A stretch of DNA of 32,913 nucleotides from a virus, in the IMG/VR virus record IMGVR_UViG_3300030012_002642, positions 1-32,913 of that record. The stretch is one strand, 5' to 3'. The notes under the pieces are model-generated. The model ran no database searches, had not been told where the DNA came from, and saw only the letters and a program-made list of their open reading frames with translations. Positions 20,175 through 29,303 of this stretch are shown here, piece by piece. The position numbers and the translations under genes were made by a program. Position 1 is the first letter of the stretch, and each line of letters starts with the position of its first letter.

Positions 20175-22513
20175 GATTTACTGACTTCGGATCTGTTGTA
20201 AAAACTTATAAGAAAAACTTTCAATTAAGAAAGAAAACATTTGTTGCTGAGAGAAAAGCAACTCAAGCAAAAAAGAAAAAAGACAGAGAAGATAGAATTG
20301 AAGCAGTAAAAGCAGTACAACCTCTTATAAAAATTAAAGGAAGCACATCTAAAAAAATAAACTTTCTTGGAGATATAAAAAAGTTTTTAGGTTTTATGTT
20401 AGCAGGATTTATTCTGCAAAATTTAAAAACTATATTACCTATATTACAGAATATTATAAAAAAAATAGGTGATATTGTAAAAGGTGTAAAAGAATTTGTA
20501 GAAGGAGTAATAGGAGGGGTACAAAACTTTTTTGAAGGTTTAGATGGTGCTAAAAAAAGAATGGAAGATTTATTATCTCCCATTTTAAATGCAGACTTAT
20601 CTAATTTTGTTCCCTTTCAAAATCAATTAGATAAGGTATTGACTGGTGTTCTTGCTATTGCTGGTATAATTACTGGACTGTATCAAGGTAGTAAGGGTGC
20701 TGATGGTAGTGGTGATGGTAGCACTCTAATTGATGAGACTGCTAAGGGATCTGCTGTTGGAGTTAATATTGCTGCTCAGAGAAAAGCAGCACGTCTTAAA
20801 GCACTTAATGAAGCAAAAAAATTAAAAGCGCAGAGAGCAGCAGAAAGAGCAGCAGCAAGAGAGGCAGCTGCAAGGAAATTAAGAGCAGAAAGTAATTTAA
20901 CTAGAATAGCAAGAGAAAAAGCAGCACAAAGAGCAGCAGAAAAAGCAGCACGAATAGCGGTAGCACAAGAATCACTACGAAAAGCTATTTTAAGAGAAAA
21001 TATTGCAATAACAGGTGGATCTACTGGAACTACAAAACCCTTATCGCCTGGAGCAGGAATACCCTCTGGTGCAAAAATAACTCCAGACATTGCTAAATTA
21101 TTTAAACAAAATATAGCAAAGATGGGTGGAAGTCCCATAAATCTTGGAGATATGGGGGATTTTGTTGAACCCACGACTGATGTAAAAAGTTTAGTAAACG
21201 AAGCGATTGAGGAAAGTGCGAGAAGGAAAGCAATAGAGAGTGCTGCAAAAGACGCTGCTTTTTTCAATAAAGCAGGTATTGATCCTGGTAAACTTTTTAC
21301 AGAAGCGCAGTTAGATCAATTTGGAGAAGATCTTTTAAAAGATAAAAAATTTAAATCTATCACTCCGTTAGAGAAATTAGTTGGGAAACCTTCAGCAACT
21401 CCCTACCCTGCAAGTCCCTCACCCGATAAAGTGAGCAAATTTAATCAGATAATGAAAAATGCAAGAGGTTTTATCAAACCAAAAAATCTCAAATTACTTA
21501 GAGGATTTGCTAAAGATTTAGGAATTGGTTTAGCGATTGAATTTGCTGCGGGATGGGCAATAGATAGAGGATTGGAGGCACTTAAACTTGATGAAAAGTC
21601 TTTACTTGAAGAAAGAGTTTTAAAATTTAATCGACTACCTAAAGAAAAACAAAAAAGTATCATTGAAACTTATAATAAAAATCTAGAAAAAGAGTTGGAG
21701 TATCAAAAGACATTTTTTGCAAAGGTAGAAAAAGTTATTGCACTAGGTGATATGACAGTAAATGAAAGAAGAATTAAATCATTAACAAGTTTTTTAACTG
21801 CAGTATCAATCTCTGGTGCTGGGCCTGTTTATGATCTAGTAAGTGCTGGGCCTTTACCTGATTACCTTGGATCTGATGTTGATATTGAACTACCAACTCA
21901 AGCACCTGCTCAACCATCCACACCAAAGATCAGCACTCCCTCTGTGATGCCACCACTTCCTCCTACAGGTACGTTAGGAACAGGAGCACAAGCATATGGT
22001 GCTCCTAGGGCAGGTGGAACCAGAAGACACGCAGGTGTAGACTTTGATCCTGCTGATGATAAGAACAGTAAGTTCTATTCAAGAATCGGTGGAAGGGTTA
22101 TGCGTGTTTTATTTGATCCAAATGGATATGGCAACTATGTTGATATCTACAACGCTGAGTTAGATAAAACTGAAAGAATTGCTGAGGGCAACAGAAATCA
22201 TGTTAAGGTTGGTGATATTGTCAAACCAGGAACTCTTGTTCAGTCTGGTTCTGAAATGACTGGTGTCTTTCATTACGAAATAAGAGATGGTAAGGTAGAA
22301 ACTTATGGTTTCAAAGGCACTCTTGATCCTATTAAGTTTTTAAAAAATTTGCAGAAAACGCAAGATGTAAAACAATCTCCTCAAGCTTTTATAAAGACAT
22401 CTTCATCTAACCTAATTAGTAGTGCAGGATTAGATCAACCCACCACATATTCAAGTGAGGGAATGTCTGTAAGACGCGAAGTTAACAACATATTCGTCCC
22501 AATCGCCGCCTAA
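20171..22513 (+). CDS. Tape-measure/hub protein with M23-like domain
   Basis: 780 residues. N-terminal KKKKDREDRIEAVK, shared with the preceding protein, then hydrophobic helices (FLGFMLAGFILQNLKTILPI), an Ala/Arg-rich coiled region (about 195-280), a helical middle part, and an M23 (LytM-like) domain at about 605-730: AGGTRRHAGVDFD (His619, Asp623), HVKVGDIVKPGTLVQSG, and GVFHYEI (His701). The usual HLH pair is VFH, so the catalytic first His is lost while the zinc His remains; activity is doubtful. Probably forms a hub or tail channel with its neighbour. Confidence 0.72.
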   Translation: MRFTDFGSVVKTYKKNFQLRKKTFVAERKATQAKKKKDREDRIEAVKAVQPLIKIKGSTSKKINFLGDIKKFLGFMLAGFILQNLKTILPILQNIIKKIGDIVKGVKEFVEGVIGGVQNFFEGLDGAKKRMEDLLSPILNADLSNFVPFQNQLDKVLTGVLAIAGIITGLYQGSKGADGSGDGSTLIDETAKGSAVGVNIAAQRKAARLKALNEAKKLKAQRAAERAAAREAAARKLRAESNLTRIAREKAAQRAAEKAARIAVAQESLRKAILRENIAITGGSTGTTKPLSPGAGIPSGAKITPDIAKLFKQNIAKMGGSPINLGDMGDFVEPTTDVKSLVNEAIEESARRKAIESAAKDAAFFNKAGIDPGKLFTEAQLDQFGEDLLKDKKFKSITPLEKLVGKPSATPYPASPSPDKVSKFNQIMKNARGFIKPKNLKLLRGFAKDLGIGLAIEFAAGWAIDRGLEALKLDEKSLLEERVLKFNRLPKEKQKSIIETYNKNLEKELEYQKTFFAKVEKVIALGDMTVNERRIKSLTSFLTAVSISGAGPVYDLVSAGPLPDYLGSDVDIELPTQAPAQPSTPKISTPSVMPPLPPTGTLGTGAQAYGAPRAGGTRRHAGVDFDPADDKNSKFYSRIGGRVMRVLFDPNGYGNYVDIYNAELDKTERIAEGNRNHVKVGDIVKPGTLVQSGSEMTGVFHYEIRDGKVETYGFKGTLDPIKFLKNLQKTQDVKQSPQAFIKTSSSNLISSAGLDQPTTYSSEGMSVRREVNNIFVPIAA

Positions 22514-22514
22514 C

Positions 22515-23822
22515 ATGAAAGGTAATAAACCTATTCTCTATAAAAAATTAGAAGTTTTTTCTAATGAAAACGATGAATCTGTAGATATCAGAGCAGGTGT
22601 TCCTGTGCTTGAGTATCGTGAGAGTGTCTTGAGTCCTTATATAACGATTGATTTAAGTATCATTGATGCGGGAACAGCAACTGAAGTTGATGATGGTTCA
22701 AGAGGGACGATAGGATTATTAGAATCAATTAAACTTCAAGCAGATGAAAAATTTAAATTGATACTTGAAGATGAATATGGTAATAGAATTGATTTATCAG
22801 AGGACACTGATTTAAAGGTAGGAAAAACTACATTCGCAACCACAAGTAATAGACAGTCTACAGTTGTAATTAGAGTTGTATCTAAAGAGGCGTATGATAA
22901 TACCCTTTTAGAAAATAGAATGACTGATTCTTATATTGGAAAGGGAGATGAGATCATTCGTAAAGCACTTGATTCCTTAGGGACAGAGAAGGATAGATTT
23001 TTAGAAACAACTGAAAATGAAATTCAATTCAATGGAGATAACAGATATCCTTTTGAGATGTGTTTAGATATTCAAAAGGTTTCAATTCCTGAGGGAATTA
23101 AAAGTGCTGGATATCTCTTCTGGGAAACATCGAGAGGATATCATTTTAGATCACTTGATAGATTATTTGAAGAGAGAGGAAAAATTATTAAAAGATATGT
23201 TGAGACTGGATTTTCTGATCAGAGTGTTCTTCCCGGTTATGATGGTAAAATTCTTAAATCAAGTTTCCTAAGAATTAATGACACACTAAAGCAATTTGAA
23301 GAGGGTGCATATAATACTGAACTGGATTTATTTGATATCCTTGGAAAGGAAAACAGGTTTCAGGAAATTACTAGAACCACACCTGGTAATGGTGAACCTA
23401 ATGAAAAAGATAATATTATTGCTGGACTTAATGTACCAATTTTGAGTAAAGAATACAGAGAAAAACCTACCGTTGAATTACACCGAACAAAAGATGATGG
23501 ACAAAAGATTAAACCTGGAGATGGTTTGGCTGATATAAAAGATAGTAGTTTTGATGTTGTCAGGACATCACTACAATCACTACAAAATTATAGGCAAAAG
23601 TTCAGTATATCAGTTAATATAGTAATTGATGCAGATCTTTCATTGAATGCCGGTGATCTAATTTTTTGTAAGTTTCCTGAAACTGCTCAAAAACAAACTA
23701 TCCAAGGAAGTCCCAAAGATAGTGGCATATATATGATAGCGGATTTGTGTCATTACAGCACGCCAACACAGGCGTTCACCGGACTAAACCTAGTCAGAGA
23801 TTCTTACGGAGTTAAAACCTAA
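22515..23822 (+). CDS. gp27-like baseplate hub protein
   Basis: 435 residues. In T4, gp27 is the trimeric hub ring that carries the gp5 spike. The fit is shown by LSPYITIDLSIIDAG, KVSIPEGIKSAGYLFWETSR, a NAGDLIFCKFPE block near the C-terminus and YMIADLCHYSTPTQAFTGLN, the last strands of the hub barrel (gpD/gp27 type). Directly follows the tape-measure-like genes; the stop overlaps the next start (TAATG). Length (T4 gp27 is 391) and position support the call. Confidence 0.78.
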   Translation: MKGNKPILYKKLEVFSNENDESVDIRAGVPVLEYRESVLSPYITIDLSIIDAGTATEVDDGSRGTIGLLESIKLQADEKFKLILEDEYGNRIDLSEDTDLKVGKTTFATTSNRQSTVVIRVVSKEAYDNTLLENRMTDSYIGKGDEIIRKALDSLGTEKDRFLETTENEIQFNGDNRYPFEMCLDIQKVSIPEGIKSAGYLFWETSRGYHFRSLDRLFEERGKIIKRYVETGFSDQSVLPGYDGKILKSSFLRINDTLKQFEEGAYNTELDLFDILGKENRFQEITRTTPGNGEPNEKDNIIAGLNVPILSKEYREKPTVELHRTKDDGQKIKPGDGLADIKDSSFDVVRTSLQSLQNYRQKFSISVNIVIDADLSLNAGDLIFCKFPETAQKQTIQGSPKDSGIYMIADLCHYSTPTQAFTGLNLVRDSYGVKT

Positions 23823-24049
23823 TGGAAAGCGTCGAGAAACACATCCAAAAAGATAAGGAGATTCTTCAAGATCCCACAACATCGCCACAGCAACGTCGTC
23901 ACATCGAAGGCGAGTTGCATGAGCTAGAAGTATATGTTGAAAATCATAAGAAAGAAATAGAGGCAGGAGATCATCATGATCCAACTGCATTAGAACTTTT
24001 CTGCGAAATGGAACCTGATGCAGACGAATGTAGAATTTACGACGATTAA
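23822..24049 (+). CDS. cp12: CP12-like protein inside the tail operon
   Basis: 75 residues. The C-terminus ELFCEMEPDADECRIYDD is a CP12 signature: Cys61 and Cys70, eight residues apart, then ECR-x-YDD, the part of CP12 that docks GAPDH and, in the ternary complex with phosphoribulokinase, shuts the Calvin cycle in the dark. The N-terminal cysteine pair of plant CP12 is absent; the N-terminal 50 residues form a charged helix (SPQQRRHIEGELHELEVYVE). Cyanophage CP12 is known to divert carbon to the pentose phosphate pathway, alongside TalC. Being overlapped by gp27-like and gp5-like genes implies late expression. Confidence 0.8.
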   Translation: MESVEKHIQKDKEILQDPTTSPQQRRHIEGELHELEVYVENHKKEIEAGDHHDPTALELFCEMEPDADECRIYDD

Positions 24050-24052
24050 TAA

Positions 24053-27000
24053 ATGGGATTAGAAAAGGCATACGATTCAAAGACAATAGCAAAACTCTGG
24101 GCTGCAACCCAGAGAAAAATTGCTGTGATCGTTGGAACTGAAACACAATTAGACACACAAGATGATACTAAGTTTGATAGTGTAAAACCTGATGTTGTTG
24201 CTCAACGATATAGAATCAGAGTCTTAGGAGAAGATCCTGCAAGTAAACCAGAGAGTAGACTTCCTGTCGCCTATCCATTACAAATTTCAAGTGGATTGGG
24301 TGGACAAGATATGGGTACTATTAAGTATGTGCCTAATACTTTTGTTTATGTTTCAAAAGATCCTAATAATGGAACTTATCTAATTGAACGAGTAGTTCCT
24401 AACTATATTTCTGAACCCTTAAGAGATCTTGAGGGAGATAGCACAGGAGAGCAAGCATATAGTGGTTTTATTCCTGGGGTATCTATCGTTCCTCAAACTT
24501 ATTACGATAGAAATAGTCCATATAATCTTAATACTGCTGAATTATTTGGGGCTACAGCACCATCACATGATGATATAAAAATAGATTTTGATACTCAACT
24601 TCCAAAATTTCCCAAACCTAAATCTTGCGAAAAAGTAAATGTTTCTGGTGTTAATGATGCTGTTGAAAAATTAATTAAAGAAGTAGAGGCAATCAAAACA
24701 GGTATTACTGGAGATGATAGTTTCCTTGTTACTGCACAACAGTTTGCAGGAGATGTTAGAGCAGGCATTTCAACCTTTAATATCGCAAGTGGTATCGGTA
24801 TTGGTGAAAAAGAATTTGATATATCATTAAATAATGCAGCAGGAGACATCTCAAGAATTATTGCTGCTATGATGCAGCAGGTTAGAAAATGGGTACTGAG
24901 AAAGATAACAACAGTTGTTAATAACTTAATAGGTAATGTACCACTCAGTGCAAGATACCTTGCCAATGAAGCAAGTGATAAAGCACTCTCTGCTATCTCC
25001 TGTTTGTTCTATAGAATCCTTTCAGGATTAGAAGATATTGTTGCGAATATATTGAGAACTATTATTAATAAAATTCTTAATGCAGCAGATTGTTTAGTTG
25101 AAAATATTTTTGGTGGTATAATAGGAAATATTATAGGAAATATAATCGGAGCAATCAATTCTATCCTTTCAACTTTTACGGAACTTCTTGGAACAGCAAT
25201 TGATTTTGCAAACGACTTATTAGAATTTGTTATTGATTTGTTAGACTTTTTCAAATGCCCTGTCAAAAATGAGTGTCCTCAGACAGAGAAATGGGATTTC
25301 TTAAGTGGATCATCTGCCCCCAAAGAAACGTTAGACTTTAACAGTATCTTTACTCAAGCGCAGAATCTTGTGCGAGATGTATCTCAGGGAGTTGGAAATA
25401 TTACAACTACATTTGAAAAAACTTATGATGAGGTAGGAAATGAGATAAACGAGATAGTTAATTTTACAAACAGTGATGGATCAAAATTTGATCCTATTGA
25501 CAATTTTAATGCCGGAGTAATTTGGCAGAATGTTATTGACGGTTCTTGTAATGCAGGTGCGGTTGATTGTGGGCCTCCCACCGTTCAGTTCTGGGGTGGT
25601 GGAGGCACAGGTGCTTCAGGAAACGTAGTTGTAAATGCATTAGGAGAAATACTGGGAGTCAACATAATAACTCCTGGTAGTGGATATTCTAATCCTCCCT
25701 TATTACAATTTCAAGATGCTTGTGGTAAAGGAAAGGGTGGTAGAGGAATAGCAATTATTGGGCCTATTACTGGAGGAACTGGTATTGACGGTGATGGGCC
25801 ATTCGGTGATATTGGAACAGGTGATGATAGCACTGGAGTATTTGATGACGGGACAGGAGTTGGGCCCACAACGACAGTAGGCCCAACGGGTGGTGTTAAT
25901 ACTGGAGTTGGTGATGATGGTGATGTGTTCCTTGATGATGATACAACATATGATATTGTTGATGATCGCGGCACGATTACTATTGCTGACGACTTAAAGG
26001 ACTTCATTACCGTAACGAGATACAATGAAATTGAAGCACGCACTGAAACAACCAGAAATGTTACTTCAGTAACTTTTACTACCACTCCCTTATACAGATA
26101 TTACAATCCCACCAATGGTGATCATTTTACCGGTTTAGATAGCATAGCTCCCGAAGGATATGATAATGAGGGTATATTAGCTAATGTTTTTGTTGGACCT
26201 CAACCACCAGGAACTATTCGCCTTATTGATGATGAAGAAGGGAACCGAAGTAATGAGGGAAAACCATTAAGTAATTACACTGCTTATGTTTTCCCTCGCA
26301 ATGCAAATCGTCCATTTAAGATTGATGGTGGAGAGATACCAACTACACTGTTGTATGCAAAGACTAATAACAGGGATGTATTGTTTACAAGTGATGTAAA
26401 CGAAGGATCACCTGAATATTTTTTAGATAGAACCAATAACGCTTACGGATTTGCTTTTTATGCGCCAACTTCTCCGGTAAGTATTACTGTCACTGATGAA
26501 GAGATAATAAACACCGTTGTTTATGATGGCACTGGAACAGAAGGACACCTTGTCGGTAGCATCGGATATTATATTGATATTAGAAACATTGAGGAACCTA
26601 AATTTGCTGTTAGGGGTGTTACTAGTAGACTTAGAGCAAGTGGATTAGTTGCTTCAGATAGATCAATTAGACTGTCCTCTGCATATCCACAATCAAATAG
26701 TATTAATAGGTACAAAGTAGCCTTTGATATGACAAATAGTCTAAAACCTGGAAGGCAAGCAACCTATGTAAGGGGATTTAATATAAGTCTTGGTGTTGAA
26801 GACACTGGAACACCTGGCACTACAACTGGAGTCGTAGGTGTTGTTATGCTTGATTCTGGATATGGATATGATAGTTTACCAATAGGTGATAGGGGTGGTA
26901 GTGGAAGAATATGGGCAAATAGATGTCAAACAACTGTGCATAGAGCAAACTTTGATTGGGACATTCCATACAGTGAGGGACAAACTATTACCTTGTTTTA

Positions 27001-27694
27001 TGGAGACACTATTACTCTGCCCGGTAAAAATCCTGTGGTTATTGATCAAAACTTTACTGAAGATTTAATACCTGGATGTGTTGTAACTGGCATCAATCCA
27101 ATGTTGAAAGATATGACACAATTTGATTATTCATACGGAAAGGTTTATGAGACTGGTATAAAACATCAGTTTGGTTTTGCTGTCGATGCACAAAGAGCAT
27201 TTGATCAAGGATTTACTGAGCAAGATATTAGATTTTTCTTGGAGAATAAGTTCTTCTTGAGAGTTGGGCCCGAGATGAGAGAGAAACTGCTTGATCCTAA
27301 TTGGGGAAATATATCTGAGTTTAGCGTCACTGTCACAGCACCGGGATGTCCTCCTGGGCCTGGGACTGGGACTGGGATTGGTAGCGGAGATTCAGTCATC
27401 ACTGTTTTAGATGATGTGTTTATTGCTAATCCTGGATTTGGATATGACGATAGTGATACTTTAGATCCCCCTGTTGGTGATTTAGTAATCCGTGATGGTA
27501 GAATAATTGATGTTAACGTAACAAATCCTGGTATTGGTTACACAGTTCTTCCAAATCTGAAAATAAATACAAGAACCGGATTTAATGCTGATTTGAAACC
27601 ACTATTAGGATTTGTTGATGCTAATAATTCTGGATTCGCTGTTCCATTCGGAACTCCGACTCTGCAAGTAATCGACTGCGTAGGTAAGGTGTAA
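24053..27694 (+). CDS. Giant gp5-like baseplate protein with OB-fold start
   Basis: 1213 residues. N-terminal about 50-120 resembles the gp5/VgrG OB-fold: YRIRVLGEDPASKPESRLPV then GGQDMGTIKYVPNTFVYV. Next come long hydrophobic/amphipathic helices (about 240-400, with GGIIGNIIGNIIGAI), a Gly/Asp-rich linker, a DUF5648-like repeat at about 678-715 (LYRYYNPTNGDHFTGL), and four PG-x-GY or SG-x-GY motifs (SGYSNPP, SGYGYDSLP, PGFGYDDSD, PGIGYTVLP). The lysozyme domain of T4 gp5 is missing. Probably the central spike base or a wedge extension. Stop overlaps the next start (TAATG). Confidence 0.7.
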   Translation: MGLEKAYDSKTIAKLWAATQRKIAVIVGTETQLDTQDDTKFDSVKPDVVAQRYRIRVLGEDPASKPESRLPVAYPLQISSGLGGQDMGTIKYVPNTFVYVSKDPNNGTYLIERVVPNYISEPLRDLEGDSTGEQAYSGFIPGVSIVPQTYYDRNSPYNLNTAELFGATAPSHDDIKIDFDTQLPKFPKPKSCEKVNVSGVNDAVEKLIKEVEAIKTGITGDDSFLVTAQQFAGDVRAGISTFNIASGIGIGEKEFDISLNNAAGDISRIIAAMMQQVRKWVLRKITTVVNNLIGNVPLSARYLANEASDKALSAISCLFYRILSGLEDIVANILRTIINKILNAADCLVENIFGGIIGNIIGNIIGAINSILSTFTELLGTAIDFANDLLEFVIDLLDFFKCPVKNECPQTEKWDFLSGSSAPKETLDFNSIFTQAQNLVRDVSQGVGNITTTFEKTYDEVGNEINEIVNFTNSDGSKFDPIDNFNAGVIWQNVIDGSCNAGAVDCGPPTVQFWGGGGTGASGNVVVNALGEILGVNIITPGSGYSNPPLLQFQDACGKGKGGRGIAIIGPITGGTGIDGDGPFGDIGTGDDSTGVFDDGTGVGPTTTVGPTGGVNTGVGDDGDVFLDDDTTYDIVDDRGTITIADDLKDFITVTRYNEIEARTETTRNVTSVTFTTTPLYRYYNPTNGDHFTGLDSIAPEGYDNEGILANVFVGPQPPGTIRLIDDEEGNRSNEGKPLSNYTAYVFPRNANRPFKIDGGEIPTTLLYAKTNNRDVLFTSDVNEGSPEYFLDRTNNAYGFAFYAPTSPVSITVTDEEIINTVVYDGTGTEGHLVGSIGYYIDIRNIEEPKFAVRGVTSRLRASGLVASDRSIRLSSAYPQSNSINRYKVAFDMTNSLKPGRQATYVRGFNISLGVEDTGTPGTTTGVVGVVMLDSGYGYDSLPIGDRGGSGRIWANRCQTTVHRANFDWDIPYSEGQTITLFYGDTITLPGKNPVVIDQNFTEDLIPGCVVTGINPMLKDMTQFDYSYGKVYETGIKHQFGFAVDAQRAFDQGFTEQDIRFFLENKFFLRVGPEMREKLLDPNWGNISEFSVTVTAPGCPPGPGTGTGIGSGDSVITVLDDVFIANPGFGYDDSDTLDPPVGDLVIRDGRIIDVNVTNPGIGYTVLPNLKINTRTGFNADLKPLLGFVDANNSGFAVPFGTPTLQVIDCVGKV

Positions 27695-28314
27695 TGAGTG
27701 CAGCAAGGTGTCCGGATTATAATAGAATAGGTAACACACGAGGACAAGTTACCTTTGAGGATGTAGATGTTAGAAATAACAAAATGGCGGTGATGATTCG
27801 TCGCATCTTTCCTGCACCTCAATTTAGAAGAAGTCAATACATTGGACTTCAGATGGATGGTGAACTCGATGGAGCAGTCGTTGTATCTGCACCATCGGTG
27901 TATAATGTAAGGTGTGGTGAAAAACCTGTTGATGGCGTATCTGCCATTACATATGCTGAAAATGGTGATATAATACTTTATGCACCTAGAGGTAGAGTGA
28001 GGATAATGGCACAGGACATTGATCTTATTTCAGAGGGTAATGGAAGCACTACAGGTTTCGTAAACATAAACTCTAACTCTGTTGTTGATATTGATACAGG
28101 TGAGGTGAGAGTTAATGCATCTGATGCAATTGGTTTGGGTGCAGAGAGAAATATTAATTTAAACTCTGGACAACTTGTCAAGGTTGCATCTGGAAACTTT
28201 AAGGTTATTGAATCTCCTGATGTATCCTTGGTGACATCATTGTTTGGAGCGGGTTCGTTGTCACCCATTCAATCCCTTGAGGGACTTAAAAAACTTCTAC
28301 AGAGTCTATTATAA
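27694..28314 (+). CDS. Beta-helix spike protein (gp5 C-terminal-like)
   Basis: 206 residues. The region about 85-170 alternates short hydrophobic strands and turns (GDIILYAPRGRVRIMAQDID, VNINSNSVVDIDTGEVRVNA, GAERNINLNSGQLVKVASGN), like the triple-stranded beta-helix of T4 gp5C and other membrane-piercing spikes. The N-terminus has two cysteines and a compact strand domain. It lies between the gp5-like giant and a fibre-like gene, so the spike appears to be encoded separately from the OB-fold part. Confidence 0.65.
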   Translation: MSAARCPDYNRIGNTRGQVTFEDVDVRNNKMAVMIRRIFPAPQFRRSQYIGLQMDGELDGAVVVSAPSVYNVRCGEKPVDGVSAITYAENGDIILYAPRGRVRIMAQDIDLISEGNGSTTGFVNINSNSVVDIDTGEVRVNASDAIGLGAERNINLNSGQLVKVASGNFKVIESPDVSLVTSLFGAGSLSPIQSLEGLKKLLQSLL

Positions 28315-29298
28315 ATGGAAGCACAAGATCTACATATTGGTAAACAACTGCAGGTAAACTTTTCCCCTAAAGGATCAGTTCCGATTCCTTGTGCTGCTTA
28401 CTTGACAGGCGCTGCTGCCATTCCTGGCACAGGATTCTTTAACGGAAGTGTGATGGTTGGAAGTCCTATACTTCATCCAATACATACTGCTGCCCTTCAG
28501 ATAACTCGTCCGGATCCTGTTGGCAATCCATTAGCAGCAAAGGCACCCTCGATTGTTCATATCAGAGGACTTCCTCCTCCGGCATCCACACCTATCGATG
28601 TGGTGATTGGTGATCCTTTAGGCCCTGTTGGCATCACAATGGCAACAACCATTGTGCTTGAAATTAATGCGGTATCAAAAAAAACAATTTCTCCGCTTGA
28701 TATCAACATCATTGCCCTGATGAAAAAACTTGGTGTTCAAGTTGACAATGGAGCTACGGTTGAAACTGGGGCACAAGCACAAGCAGGTGCAGAATCTAGA
28801 GCGTCTGCAAAGGCAATAGCAGGGCCTATGGCGGTATCATCACCTGTTTCAGCTCCTAAGTTTGTAGGAAAGATTTTTACCGGTAGAGCATTATTAAACA
28901 AATCCTTTGATATTGAGCACCCTACAAAATCAGGATGGAGATTAAGGCACTCTTGTGTTGAAGGCCCCGAGAATGCTGTTTATATTAGGGGTAAACTTGA
29001 GGGTGAGCATATAATTAAACTTCCTGAATACTGGAAAAGATTAATAAATTATGATACAATATCAGTAAATCTCACTTCATTTGGGAGAAAAGATAACTTG
29101 TATGTAAAAGATATACAAGAAGATAGAATTATTGTAGCGGGTGATCACCTAACCAATGTAAATTGTTTCTATCAAGTATGGGCAGATAGATTAGGAGAAG
29201 CACTAATCGCTGAATATGAAGGAGAGACACCTGCTGATTATCCTGGTGACAACTCAGCGTATTCAGTTGCTGGACATGATTATGATGTAAGGAGTTAA
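28315..29298 (+). CDS. Structural protein with cyanophage fibre-type C-terminal domain
   Basis: 327 residues. Gly/Pro/Ala-rich N-terminal half (GSVPIPCAAYLTGAAAIPG, HIRGLPPPASTP), an Ala/Gln segment (TGAQAQAGAESRASAKAIAG), then a domain at about 195-300: KSFDIEHPTKSGWRLRHSCV, EGPENAVYIRGKL, IKLPEYWKRLINYDTISVNL. That domain occurs in many cyanophage fibre-like proteins, and a free-standing relative is encoded at 30758. The N-terminal part could be a spike tip (PAAR-like), but no clear PAAR motif is visible. Confidence 0.7.
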   Translation: MEAQDLHIGKQLQVNFSPKGSVPIPCAAYLTGAAAIPGTGFFNGSVMVGSPILHPIHTAALQITRPDPVGNPLAAKAPSIVHIRGLPPPASTPIDVVIGDPLGPVGITMATTIVLEINAVSKKTISPLDINIIALMKKLGVQVDNGATVETGAQAQAGAESRASAKAIAGPMAVSSPVSAPKFVGKIFTGRALLNKSFDIEHPTKSGWRLRHSCVEGPENAVYIRGKLEGEHIIKLPEYWKRLINYDTISVNLTSFGRKDNLYVKDIQEDRIIVAGDHLTNVNCFYQVWADRLGEALIAEYEGETPADYPGDNSAYSVAGHDYDVRS

Positions 29299-29303
29299 TA
29301 AAA

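Noticed and set aside
20860-20990. Repeated GCAGCA/AGAGCAGC sequence
   Set aside because: Low-complexity coding for an Ala/Arg helix, not a DNA repeat element.
20776-21267. 163-codon antisense frame in the Ala-rich part of the 20171 gene
   Set aside because: Mirror of GCA/AGA-rich codons; Ala/Ser-rich low-complexity product without features.
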